From: Flavobacterium cellulosilyticum
Lineage (GTDB): Bacteria; Bacteroidota; Bacteroidia; Flavobacteriales; Flavobacteriaceae
DNA length: 64,000 nucleotides
Direction: 5' to 3'
Assembly: GCF_004349355.1 (NCBI RefSeq)
Contig: NZ_SMFK01000010.1
Span: 301-64,300, forward strand
Shown piece by piece: positions 54,272 to 63,851 of the stretch. Position 1 is the first letter of the stretch. Each line of letters starts with the position of its first letter. The notes under the pieces were generated by a model. It saw only the letters and a list, made by a program, of their open reading frames with translations, did not search any database and was not told the DNA's origin. The position numbers and the translations under genes were made by a program.

Positions 54272-55975
54272 ATGAAAAATCACAACACCTATAAAATTAT
54301 ATTTTTTCTACTTTGTCAATTTTGTTTTGCCCAAGTAGATGTGGTTTATAATGATTTAGTCTGGTCAGATGAGTTTGATACAAACGGTGCTGTCGATGCC
54401 AACAATTGGTTTCATCAAACTCAATTGCCAGCTGGCGGAAGTTGGTTTAATGGAGAGCAACAACATTATACGAATCAACAAACAAACTCTTTTGTAGATT
54501 CAGGGAATTTAAATATTGTTGCAAAAAAAGAAAGTTATACCAATCAAAGTGTGACAAAACAATATACATCTGCTCGATTAAACTCAAAATTTGCTTTTAA
54601 ATACGGACGTATAGATGTTCGGGCAAAAGTTCCAATTGAAACAGGTACTTGGCCTGCCATTTGGATGTTAGGTAAAAATGTAAATGAAGATGGGGGCTAT
54701 TTTGATGCAACTTATGGGACTTCAAATTGGCCGGCTTGTGGAGAGATTGATATAATGGAACACGGAATTACAAGGTCACATCCAGTTAATTATATCCAAA
54801 GTGCCATGCATACACCTTCTTCCTATGGGAGTACATCAAACATAGGTGGCATGATTGCGAACTCTAATATTGATTCGAACTATCATATTTATTCGATGAA
54901 TTGGTCGCCAAACCAAATTTCATTTCTACTGGATAATGTTGTCTATTATACCTATAACCCCTCCGTTAAGGATGCGAATACTTGGCCATTTGATAAAGAA
55001 CAATATCTTTTATTGAATATCGCGATGGGAGGTGTTGCAGGAACAATAGCTTCTAATTTTACAGCAACTTCCATGGTAATTGATTATGTGCGAGTATATC
55101 AAAATACGACTCCAGATACTAAAGCTCCATCCAGTTTTACAGCTTCGGTTGGAGCAATAACGGGAAATTCGGTTGAATTAGCAATGAATGCTACAGATAA
55201 TTCGGGAACGGTGACCTATACGGTTAATTATGGTTCTGAAACGATTTCGACATTTAGTGCATCGGGTATTCAAAAATCAATAGTGATATATGGATTATCT
55301 CCAAATACGAACTATACTTTTAATGTTTCAGCAACTGATGCTTCAGGTAATGTTGCACTAAATAATCCAATTGTACTTCCCGCAAAAACCACCGAGGACA
55401 CGACAACAAAATGTTCTGGTACAGCTACACAAGCTTCTCAAAACTCTTTCTCTACAGGCTACAACTATTCATTTGAAACCATTGGAACAGATGTGAAAAT
55501 TACGTTCGAACTATTAGACAATGATAAAACAGGTGTGGTGGCCTATTTATGGGAACAATCTCCTTTTTCCGAATCACAAATGACGAATGTTTCAGGGAAA
55601 ATATTCACGAAAACAATTTCTGGTCAAACTGTTGGTTCGACAATTAATTATGCGGTTAAGTTTGCTTACGCCAATGGATTGTCTGTAACTAAATATTTTT
55701 CTTATGTTGTAGGAAGTAGTTGTTCATTGGGAATCGAAACTTCCGCTGAGTTGAAGCAATATTATTATCCGAATCCAGTTGAAAACTCCTTGCATTTGAA
55801 GTTTTTAGACGGACAAAACCGAATTGTTTTAATGGATTTGTTAGGCCGAAAAATTCTTGATGAGGTTGTGAAATCGTCCCATATTTTGAATATGGGTAAT
55901 TTTAAATCTGGTGTTTACCTATTGAAAGTAACCAATTCTCATGGAGTCCAAAACTTGAAAATCATAAAAAAATAG
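54272..55975 (+). CDS. Secreted GH16 beta-glucanase with Fn3 and type IX sorting tail
   Basis: The 567-residue enzyme has a signal peptide (ending QFCFAQ, about residue 18) and a GH16 domain (about 25-270) with WSDEFDT, AIWMLG and the catalytic EIDIME at Glu158, Asp160 and Glu163, ending VIDYVRVYQN. Next come an Fn3-like domain (about 275-375, DKAPSSFTASVGAI... in outline) and a further beta-sandwich (about 385-485). The last is a type IX sorting domain (YYYPNPVENSLHLKF to KIIKK). It should be exported by the PorU/PorV system encoded in this window. An ATG three codons upstream (54263) is an alternative start. Confidence 0.92.
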   Translation: MKNHNTYKIIFFLLCQFCFAQVDVVYNDLVWSDEFDTNGAVDANNWFHQTQLPAGGSWFNGEQQHYTNQQTNSFVDSGNLNIVAKKESYTNQSVTKQYTSARLNSKFAFKYGRIDVRAKVPIETGTWPAIWMLGKNVNEDGGYFDATYGTSNWPACGEIDIMEHGITRSHPVNYIQSAMHTPSSYGSTSNIGGMIANSNIDSNYHIYSMNWSPNQISFLLDNVVYYTYNPSVKDANTWPFDKEQYLLLNIAMGGVAGTIASNFTATSMVIDYVRVYQNTTPDTKAPSSFTASVGAITGNSVELAMNATDNSGTVTYTVNYGSETISTFSASGIQKSIVIYGLSPNTNYTFNVSATDASGNVALNNPIVLPAKTTEDTTTKCSGTATQASQNSFSTGYNYSFETIGTDVKITFELLDNDKTGVVAYLWEQSPFSESQMTNVSGKIFTKTISGQTVGSTINYAVKFAYANGLSVTKYFSYVVGSSCSLGIETSAELKQYYYPNPVENSLHLKFLDGQNRIVLMDLLGRKILDEVVKSSHILNMGNFKSGVYLLKVTNSHGVQNLKIIKK

Positions 55976-56021
55976 AAATAATCCGATCTAAATTTCTTCT
56001 TTAACGGTACTTTATTCCCGA

Positions 56022-58895
56022 TTAAATACTCATTAAAAAACCAGTGAGATTTTCTTTTTTATTGAGCTCAAGTTTTTTTCTTAATCTATATCGTGCTAAT
56101 TCAACACCCCCAGTTGATATATTCATGATTTCTGCAATTTCTTTTGTTGACATATTCATTAATAAATAGGTCGATAAATCTAATTCTCTTGGAGATATTG
56201 TTGGGTATTTGTCTTTCAATCTTTTTAAAAAATCAAAATGAACATTTTTGATGTGTTTTTCTAAATCCTTCCAGCTATGATCCGCATTAACTTCTTTGAT
56301 AATGCTTTTGTTTATTTTTGTAAATTGAAATTTAGTAGATTCATCAAAAGAGTTGGTATCAATATCTTTAATCTTTTGAATAATGCCGTTGAGTATTTTG
56401 TTTTTCTTTACAACTTGTAGCGAATTGGTAACCAATTCCTTGTCTTTGACAAGAATTTGAGTTTTAAGCTTTTCGTTTTGAAGTTTTTCTATCTTTTTTT
56501 CCAATTCTAATTGTTCTTGCCTGATTTTGGATTCTTTTTCTAAATACAGTCTTCTTTGTTCAATTTTTTCGTAGTATTTGTTTTTTCTGATTTTTGCTTT
56601 TATCCTTACTTGAGTATAATAAACCATTAATGCTATAATGAGGGCATAACAGATAAACGCCAAAATGTGTCTATACCAAGGGGGAGAAATTGTAAAAGCA
56701 ACAGATGCTGCATCAGACTGTATCCCATAACTGTTCTTGGCCTTAACTTTCATGACATAGTTGCCTTCTCTTAAATTAGTATATTCTTTTGTCGAAGTAG
56801 GCGACCAGTTACTCCATTTGTCATCAAAACCAGAGAGTTTGTATGAAAACTTAATGTTCTCTATATTTTCATAGGTTGGAGTAGAAAATCTAAATTTTTC
56901 ATTATTTGATTTGTACGGGATTTTTATTTTTTCAGCATTATTTGCGTTATTCCCAAATTGAACGGTGTCATTTATAAACGAAAAACTTCTAATAAAAGCT
57001 TTAGGTTTAGAAATGTATTCATTTTTCGATTTTGAATTATAATGGATCAAACCGTCAGTAAGTCCTATAAATATATTTTCGGGATCTATAGTGTTTATTG
57101 ATAGTTTGTTGTAAACAAGCTGTTGTGTTAGATTAAAGAAGGGTGCAATGGTATTAGTATATCCGCCTTCTTCGTTTTTCATTAATACATTTAATGATTC
57201 TTTGTTGACATACCAAATATTACCAATCCCATCCTCATAAATTGTGTTCGTTTTGGGTATATTTTTGAATAATTGATTGACAATAGTATCTTTATAGAAT
57301 TGTTTTTTAGTCTCTGAATATTCGTAAAAATGATTGTTGGTTTGAAAATAAATTGAGTTTCTGATTTTTTGTATACTAGTAATTCCTTGGTCAGTTTTAG
57401 AAAGTTTATTGTGAATTTTAATGGATTTAAATTTTACAAGAGATTTGTCAAGTAGGAATTGATAGATATGTTCGTCTTTTTTGACCCAAATAGAATGGTT
57501 GTCAATTTCAAAATCTCCTACAGATCTGGTATATCCTTTTATTTTACTTACATATTCCCAACGATTTGATTTTTTTTCAAACAATGAAAAGCCACTATAA
57601 TTGGAACCAATCATAAAATTTGGTCGGTTTGGAATTTTTTTAAATATCCAATAACCTAAATTGTCTAATGTTTTTTGAGATTTTCCTCCCTCTATTATCA
57701 TTGCCCCTCGGTTATGAGAACAAATTAATTCTTCGTCAATAACTTGTATGTTCCAGGCTTGCCCAGTTGTTCCTTCGACTAATTTAAATTCACTTTCTTT
57801 AAAGGGAATATCCCATGCATGGTAAAACACTCCTTGGTTTGTTGCAACGTATAGATTGCCTTTGAAAATAACAGAAGCATATACGGAGCTTAAGCCATAG
57901 GTCGAGCCAAAATAGGAGAAAGGTGAATTTTCATTAATAAACGCGATTCCGTTATCAAGTCCAAGCCAAAGATTCTTTTTGTTATCGACATAGGATGTGA
58001 GTATCGTATTATTTTGCAGTCCTTTTTTTTGATTAATATGTTGAATTATTTTTCCTTCTTGATCGCAAATAATGATTCCATTTAAAACAGAATTTAATGC
58101 AATGTTTTTTTTATTAATTGCTACGCCTCCTAAACCACTATTCTTTTTTATGAAAGTATTTGCATCGGTATTCCAAGCAGTTAATTTGTTGTTGCTATAA
58201 ATAAATAATCCTTTGTCTAGTGTCGAAATCAAAAGTTTGTTCTCTGGCAAGGCAAACATTCCCCATACTTCGGTACTGTTTAATGTACGGGTATCATCAA
58301 GTATATGTAGCTTTCCTTCATTGTATTCGATTAGTCCTTTTGCAATGTCTTGAAAATAGATTTTATTTTCTACCTGAAATGAAAATTGAAAACGAGAGAA
58401 AGGATTAATAATCTTTATTTTATTGTTTTTGTACACATACGCTTTCTCAAAACCCTGAAAAATAACTTCGCCGTTGTAGATGTGAATTTTCCAAATAATG
58501 TCATTCACTTTGTTTTTATTGAGTAAGAATTTAGCAAGGGAGTGATACACTAACTTCCCCTTTGAATTGGCTAAGAAATAACCAAATTCTTGATACCCAC
58601 TTACAAATATTTTTCCAGATTTGTCAACTTTTACATCTCTAACAACGGTAGGAAATGGAAATGTATAATTGTTCCACCCAGAGCCATCAAATTGAAATAA
58701 GCCATTATTATTTGCAAAATATAAATTTCCATTGGCGTCTTGGTCAATATTCCAATTTTGAGTTCCCCCATTATAATCGGTTTGTTTATAGTTTCTAATT
58801 TCTGGTAATCCAATTTTTTTTACCTGAGAATTCGCGTAATAACTACCTATAAAAAGCAAAAAACAGCTAAGGATTTGTCGTGTTAATGATTTCAT
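56022..58895 (-). CDS. Second one-component membrane regulator (propeller, Y_Y_Y, HTH)
   Basis: A 957-residue paralogue of the regulator at 40132 with the same layout: a signal peptide (about 1-24), propeller repeats (LWLGLDNGIAFINE, LYVATNQGVFYHAW), a Y_Y_Y domain (FSYKLSGFDDKWSNW to YVMKVKAKNSYG), a membrane helix (about 740-760), a long Lys/Glu-rich coiled coil (about 765-850), and a C-terminal HTH (TKEIAEIMNISTGGVELARY). It lacks kinase and receiver domains. It is divergent from susC, so the shared 290-base gap is its likely target. Confidence 0.87.
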   Translation of the reverse strand: MKSLTRQILSCFLLFIGSYYANSQVKKIGLPEIRNYKQTDYNGGTQNWNIDQDANGNLYFANNNGLFQFDGSGWNNYTFPFPTVVRDVKVDKSGKIFVSGYQEFGYFLANSKGKLVYHSLAKFLLNKNKVNDIIWKIHIYNGEVIFQGFEKAYVYKNNKIKIINPFSRFQFSFQVENKIYFQDIAKGLIEYNEGKLHILDDTRTLNSTEVWGMFALPENKLLISTLDKGLFIYSNNKLTAWNTDANTFIKKNSGLGGVAINKKNIALNSVLNGIIICDQEGKIIQHINQKKGLQNNTILTSYVDNKKNLWLGLDNGIAFINENSPFSYFGSTYGLSSVYASVIFKGNLYVATNQGVFYHAWDIPFKESEFKLVEGTTGQAWNIQVIDEELICSHNRGAMIIEGGKSQKTLDNLGYWIFKKIPNRPNFMIGSNYSGFSLFEKKSNRWEYVSKIKGYTRSVGDFEIDNHSIWVKKDEHIYQFLLDKSLVKFKSIKIHNKLSKTDQGITSIQKIRNSIYFQTNNHFYEYSETKKQFYKDTIVNQLFKNIPKTNTIYEDGIGNIWYVNKESLNVLMKNEEGGYTNTIAPFFNLTQQLVYNKLSINTIDPENIFIGLTDGLIHYNSKSKNEYISKPKAFIRSFSFINDTVQFGNNANNAEKIKIPYKSNNEKFRFSTPTYENIENIKFSYKLSGFDDKWSNWSPTSTKEYTNLREGNYVMKVKAKNSYGIQSDAASVAFTISPPWYRHILAFICYALIIALMVYYTQVRIKAKIRKNKYYEKIEQRRLYLEKESKIRQEQLELEKKIEKLQNEKLKTQILVKDKELVTNSLQVVKKNKILNGIIQKIKDIDTNSFDESTKFQFTKINKSIIKEVNADHSWKDLEKHIKNVHFDFLKRLKDKYPTISPRELDLSTYLLMNMSTKEIAEIMNISTGGVELARYRLRKKLELNKKENLTGFLMSI

Positions 58896-59054
58896 AAATT
58901 TTTTTTAATAAAAGAGATAACTTAAAAATATTTGTTAAATATAGTTTAACAAATTACAATTATATAAATGTAGTGTTCTTTTTTGATGGGTAAATGATCT
59001 ATGTAAAAAATAAAAATAGTTAAAATGTTTAAAATAAACACATTAAAACTTACA

Positions 59055-59102
59055 TGATGGGTTTTTGTAATTTTAATAAAAAGTCTTTGATGAGTTTTTG
59101 TA
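59055..59102. repeat. Two direct repeats in the susC control region
   Basis: TGATGGGTTTTTGTA (59055-59069) and TGATGAGTTTTTGTA (59088-59102) match at 14 of 15 positions, with starts 33 bases apart, about three helical turns. A partial copy, TGATGGG, lies at 58984-58990. Spacing in whole turns suggests binding sites for a dimeric regulator, most likely the HTH protein encoded just to the left. The repeats lie 83-130 bases before the susC start. Confidence 0.5.
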
Positions 59103-59184
59103 TAGTATAATAATTATCAATAATGAAATTATATCTTTAATATTGCAAGTAATTACTAATTTAATTAACCAAAAATTCAGAAAA

Positions 59185-62100
59185 ATGAAATTAACAAAAT
59201 CGTTTATTTTTTGTTTATTGTCTGTTCTATTCTCAGTTTATGCACAAGCGCAAGATGTTGTCATAAACGGAAAAGTCATTGACCAGAGCGGATTACCCAT
59301 TCCAGGAGCTACCATTTTAATAAATGGAACTACTAACTCTACAATAACAGATTTGGATGGGAATTATCAAATAAAGGCTGCTTCTAGCGGTACTTTAGTG
59401 TTTAGTTATGTTGGATACACTTCGGCTCAGGAAGCTATTAAAGGTAGAAAACGTATTGAGGTAAAATTAAAACCTTCAACTGAAGCTCTTGAGGAGGTAG
59501 TAGTTGTAGGTTACGGAACTCAAAAGAAAAGTGTCAATACTGGAGCTATTTCTAGTGTTAAAGCAAAAGATTTAGAAAAAATTCCTAATGGTCGTATTGA
59601 ACAAGCCTTACAAGGTAGAGTTTCTGGGGTTATGGTATCTGCTCAGTCAGGTCAACCTGGAGCAGCTTCTACTGTAAGGGTTAGGGGAATTACTACTTTT
59701 GATACTTATGGAGGTAACAATCCGCTTTGGGTTGTAGATGGTGTAATCATAGATTCTGGCGGAATTGGTTTTGTAAATCAATCTGATATCGAATCGATGG
59801 AGGTACTTAAAGATGCTGCTTCCTTAGCTATTTATGGAGCGCGTGCTGCATCAGGAGTTATAATTGTTACCACAAAAAAAGGTAAATCGGGTAAATTTAG
59901 TATCAGTTATACTGGATTTACAGGTGTTTCTGCTCCTGAAAAAACCCTTAAATTACTTAACGCCACTCAATATGGTGCAATTATGAATGAAAAAGCGGGT
60001 GCTGCGGGCCAGGCTATTCCTTATACAAACTTGAGTGCTTTAGGTACGGGAACCGATTGGCAAAAAGAAATTTTCAGTAATGACGCCATGCGTACCAGTC
60101 ACGAATTAAGTTTGAGTGGTGGTAATGAAGTTTCTACGTTTTTTGCTTCATTTGGTATTTCGGATCAACAAGGTATTGTTTCAAAAGAAATATCCAATTT
60201 TGGTAAAAAGAATATCCGTTTGAACTCTACTCACAAATTGTCTAAAATGTTTACTGTTGGTCAAACCTTTGGCTTTACACATCAAAAAGGAGTAGGATTA
60301 GGGAATACTAATAGTGAATTTGGAGGTCCTTTGAGTTCTGCAATCAACCTTGATCCAACAACACCTTTGGTTGTTACTGATCCTATTGCAGCAAATGCGG
60401 CTATTTATGCCAATAATCCTGATGCATTTAGAGATGCTAATGGAAATCCTTACGGAATATCTTCTGTTGTAGGACAAGAAATGACTAATCCTGTAGCTTA
60501 TGTTAAAACAAGATTAGGGAATTACAATTGGTCTGACGACTTTGTAGGTAATGCTTACTTAGAGTTTTCGCCTATTAAGGATTTAAAATTCAGATCTACT
60601 GTTGGCTTGAAAAGAGCTTTTTGGGGTGATGAATCGTTTACACCACAATATTTCTTAAGTTCAACTGTTAAAGCCACACAAAACAGTTTGAGCAGAAATA
60701 CCAATCAAACTTATGCTTGGAATGTTGAAAATACCGCTTCCTATTCAAAAACTTTAGGGGATCACAATTTTACTTTGTTATTAGGTCAAGGGGCTTATGC
60801 TGATAATAACACTACTGGGACCTATGTTTTGTATCAAGATATTCCAACGAATAACTACCAAGAGGCTTCATTCAATTTTTCTATTCCTAATGCTAAGAAA
60901 TTAGGTACTTCATATACTTCACAGCAACATAGGGTGACGTCATTATTTAGTCGTTTGAATTATGATTATAAAGAAAAATATTTGTTAACAGGTATAATTC
61001 GTCGTGATGGTTCAACCAATTTTGGTGGAAATAATAAGTATGGATTTTTTCCTTCATTTTCTACGGGTTGGGTTGTTTCTAAAGAAGGTTTCTGGAAAGA
61101 TAACGATGTCGTAAACACTTTGAAATTTAGAGCAGGTTACGGAGTAACGGGTAATGATGCCATTGCGGCAAATGGGTATTTAGCTCTTATTGGAGGTGGA
61201 AGAAATTATACTTTCGGTAGTACTGGTTCAGTGGTCACTACAGGATACAGTCCTGATGCCCCAGCAAACCCAGACTTAAAATGGGAAGAAACTTCACAAT
61301 TGAACATTGGTTTTGATGCTAAAATATTTAATGATTTTAATTTAACAGTCGAATATTACGATAAGAAAACAACAGGAATTTTACAGTATGTTGATTTACC
61401 AGGATATTTAGGAGCCAATGGAAGTCCGTTAGGAAACGTTGCTAATATGGGTAATAAAGGAGTTGAATTTGAATTGGGTTACCGTAAAAATTTCGGAAAA
61501 TTAAATTTTTCTGCCAATGCGAATGCATCCTATCTTAAAAATGAAGTTACTTATTTAGGACAAGGAAAAAGTTTTATTGATGGTAATGCAACATTTCAAT
61601 CAATGGAGGGTAGTGTAACTAGAACTCTTGTAGGACAGTCTTACAACTCTTTTTATGGATATAAAACTGCTGGAGTATTCCAAAACCTTGCAGAAGTTAA
61701 TGCCTATAAAAATACTGCTGGTGCATTAATTCAGCCAAATGCGTTACCGGGTGATTTCCGTTGGACAGATACTAATGGTGATGGAGCTATTACAGATAAT
61801 GACAAACAAATCTTAGGCAGCCCTCTTCCAAAATATACTTTTGGTTTCACTATTAATTTAGAATATAAAGGTTTCGATTTTATGGCTTTTGCTCAAGGAG
61901 CAGCTGGGAATCAAATCTTTCAAGGACTACGTCGATTAGATATTTTGAATGCCAATTACCAAGTAAAAGCCTTAAGTCGTTGGACGGGTGAAGGAACTTC
62001 TAATGATTATCCTAGACTCACAAATTCAGATGGAAATGGAAACTTTTCGAAAATGTCTGATTTCTATTTAGAAAACGGAGATTATTTGCGTCTAAAAGTG

Positions 62101-62307
62101 GTTTCTTTTGGTTATTCTTTACCAGAAAATTTAATCACTAAAATTAAAGCTTCAAAAGTAAGGCTCTTTGTTACAGCTGAAAATTTACTGACATTGACCA
62201 AGTACACAGGATATGATCCTGAAATTGGAGGTAATGTTTTTGGAATAGATAAGGGGTACTATCCTCAAGCAAGAACTTTTATGGTAGGAGCTAATGTTCA
62301 ATTTTAA
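59185..62307 (+). CDS. SusC/RagA-family TonB-dependent transporter
   Basis: This is the outer-membrane transporter of the glucan locus; with SusD it imports oligosaccharides by a TonB-driven mechanism. The 1040-residue protein has a signal peptide (ending AQAQD), a carboxypeptidase-regulatory-like domain (about 25-100, GKVIDQSGLPIPGATI), a plug domain with VVVGYGTQKK and YGARAASGVIIVTTKKG, and the 22-strand barrel to the C-terminal VGANVQF. The ATG at 59185 yields the proper signal peptide; an upstream in-frame ATG at 59098 lies within the control region. Confidence 0.96.
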   Translation: MKLTKSFIFCLLSVLFSVYAQAQDVVINGKVIDQSGLPIPGATILINGTTNSTITDLDGNYQIKAASSGTLVFSYVGYTSAQEAIKGRKRIEVKLKPSTEALEEVVVVGYGTQKKSVNTGAISSVKAKDLEKIPNGRIEQALQGRVSGVMVSAQSGQPGAASTVRVRGITTFDTYGGNNPLWVVDGVIIDSGGIGFVNQSDIESMEVLKDAASLAIYGARAASGVIIVTTKKGKSGKFSISYTGFTGVSAPEKTLKLLNATQYGAIMNEKAGAAGQAIPYTNLSALGTGTDWQKEIFSNDAMRTSHELSLSGGNEVSTFFASFGISDQQGIVSKEISNFGKKNIRLNSTHKLSKMFTVGQTFGFTHQKGVGLGNTNSEFGGPLSSAINLDPTTPLVVTDPIAANAAIYANNPDAFRDANGNPYGISSVVGQEMTNPVAYVKTRLGNYNWSDDFVGNAYLEFSPIKDLKFRSTVGLKRAFWGDESFTPQYFLSSTVKATQNSLSRNTNQTYAWNVENTASYSKTLGDHNFTLLLGQGAYADNNTTGTYVLYQDIPTNNYQEASFNFSIPNAKKLGTSYTSQQHRVTSLFSRLNYDYKEKYLLTGIIRRDGSTNFGGNNKYGFFPSFSTGWVVSKEGFWKDNDVVNTLKFRAGYGVTGNDAIAANGYLALIGGGRNYTFGSTGSVVTTGYSPDAPANPDLKWEETSQLNIGFDAKIFNDFNLTVEYYDKKTTGILQYVDLPGYLGANGSPLGNVANMGNKGVEFELGYRKNFGKLNFSANANASYLKNEVTYLGQGKSFIDGNATFQSMEGSVTRTLVGQSYNSFYGYKTAGVFQNLAEVNAYKNTAGALIQPNALPGDFRWTDTNGDGAITDNDKQILGSPLPKYTFGFTINLEYKGFDFMAFAQGAAGNQIFQGLRRLDILNANYQVKALSRWTGEGTSNDYPRLTNSDGNGNFSKMSDFYLENGDYLRLKVVSFGYSLPENLITKIKASKVRLFVTAENLLTLTKYTGYDPEIGGNVFGIDKGYYPQARTFMVGANVQF

Positions 62308-62317
62308 TTTTAAAAAA

Positions 62318-63835
62318 ATGAAAAATATAAAAATTAAGTCTTTATTTATTGCAACAGTAGTGATATTTACTACGATGTCTTGTAGCAATGAATTTCTAGA
62401 AGTAGCACCAAAAGGAACGAATCTAGAATCCAATTATTATACCAATGAAACACAGGCTTTTGCAGGAGTTGTAGCTGTTTATGATGTGATGAGAAAAAAT
62501 TCTGGAGGGTTTGACAATATGATTACGATGATGAACGCAGGCTCAGATGATAATTATGCTGGTGGAGGAAATGCTACTGATGGCGCTGGAATTCAAGGAT
62601 TCTCTAATTATACAATTAGTCCTTTTAATGTTCCTACAACTTTTTGGAGTGATCATTATAAAGGGATTTATAGAGCCAATTATTTGCTTACTAAATTACC
62701 TGCAATTCCTATGAGTGCCGATTTAATGGCGAGATATACGGCAGAATGTAAAGCATTGAGAGCTAATTATTATTTTAATTTAGTGAGAATGTTCAAAAAC
62801 GTTCCCTTAATATTGACTCCTCTCTCTGTTTCAGAATATTATTCAGTGAAACAAGCTACTCAAGCGGAAGTTTATACTCAAATAGAAAAAGACCTTAGTG
62901 AAGCAATTACAGTATTACCAGCGACTGTTCCTGCAGCAGACGCGGGTCGTTTTACAATTGGAGCTGCTAAAGCTTTACTTGGAAAAGTGTATTTGTATGA
63001 CCCGGCTGGAAAAAAAGCATTAGCAGCAACCGAATTGGCAGCTGTAAACGGAACTCCAGGTGGAACAAGTCAATACGGATATAAATTGTTGTCAAATTAC
63101 AGTGATCTTTGGATTGTCGACAATAAATTTAATACCGAATCTATTCTAGATGTGGCTCATACCAATGTATCTAGTTCTGGATGGGGTAACTGGGGTAGTG
63201 ATTCTGACGAGGGAGACACGGTTAATGTGATGTGCGGACCAAGAACTTATACCAAAATTGGTGCTTCTGCTCCAGATCTTCCATCGGGTTGGAGTTTTAA
63301 TATATTCACACAAAATTTTTATGATGTAATCAAAACTGATCCAAGATTTGGAGCTACTGTTTTAGATTTGAAAGCATTGAGTGCAGCGAATCAAGCAAGT
63401 TATATAGCAGGTTACCAAGATACAGGGTATTTCTTAAATAAATTTATTCCTAGAAAATCCGATGTAACTAAGGGTACAGGAGAGCCAGTCTTGAATTATA
63501 GACAAAATTCGTATGTTATTCGATTAGCAGATACTTATTTGATGGAAGCAGAAGCATTAGGAGGAACTGGAACTAGAGCACAAGCCTTATTGGATGCCGT
63601 TCGAGCTAGAGTTGGTTTGGCAAGTACACCTGTTTCTATCGCTGCCATTAAAGCAGAAAGAAGGTTAGAATTAGCTGGCGAAGGACATCGTTTCTTTGAT
63701 TTGGTACGATGGGGTGACGCAACAGCAGCCTTAGCAAGCAGAGGTTTTAAAGCAGGTAAAAATGAAGTTTTCCCAATTCCTTACTCAGAATTGCAAAACA
63801 CTTTGTTGGTTCAAAATCCTGGGTATACTAATTAA
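62318..63835 (+). CDS. SusD/RagB-family surface lipoprotein
   Basis: SusD forms the lid of the SusC transporter and binds glycan at the surface. The 505-residue lipoprotein (TTMSC, Cys22) has the typical N-terminus SNEFLEVAPKGTNLESNYY, TPR-like helices (AECKALRANYYFNLVRMFKN), and the C-terminal block RRLELAGEGHRFFDLVRWG and FPIPYSELQ. It starts 10 bases after susC. Conserved aromatic residues in the C-terminal block are as expected for the family. Confidence 0.96.
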   Translation: MKNIKIKSLFIATVVIFTTMSCSNEFLEVAPKGTNLESNYYTNETQAFAGVVAVYDVMRKNSGGFDNMITMMNAGSDDNYAGGGNATDGAGIQGFSNYTISPFNVPTTFWSDHYKGIYRANYLLTKLPAIPMSADLMARYTAECKALRANYYFNLVRMFKNVPLILTPLSVSEYYSVKQATQAEVYTQIEKDLSEAITVLPATVPAADAGRFTIGAAKALLGKVYLYDPAGKKALAATELAAVNGTPGGTSQYGYKLLSNYSDLWIVDNKFNTESILDVAHTNVSSSGWGNWGSDSDEGDTVNVMCGPRTYTKIGASAPDLPSGWSFNIFTQNFYDVIKTDPRFGATVLDLKALSAANQASYIAGYQDTGYFLNKFIPRKSDVTKGTGEPVLNYRQNSYVIRLADTYLMEAEALGGTGTRAQALLDAVRARVGLASTPVSIAAIKAERRLELAGEGHRFFDLVRWGDATAALASRGFKAGKNEVFPIPYSELQNTLLVQNPGYTN

Positions 63836-63851
63836 TAATAATATTAATAAT

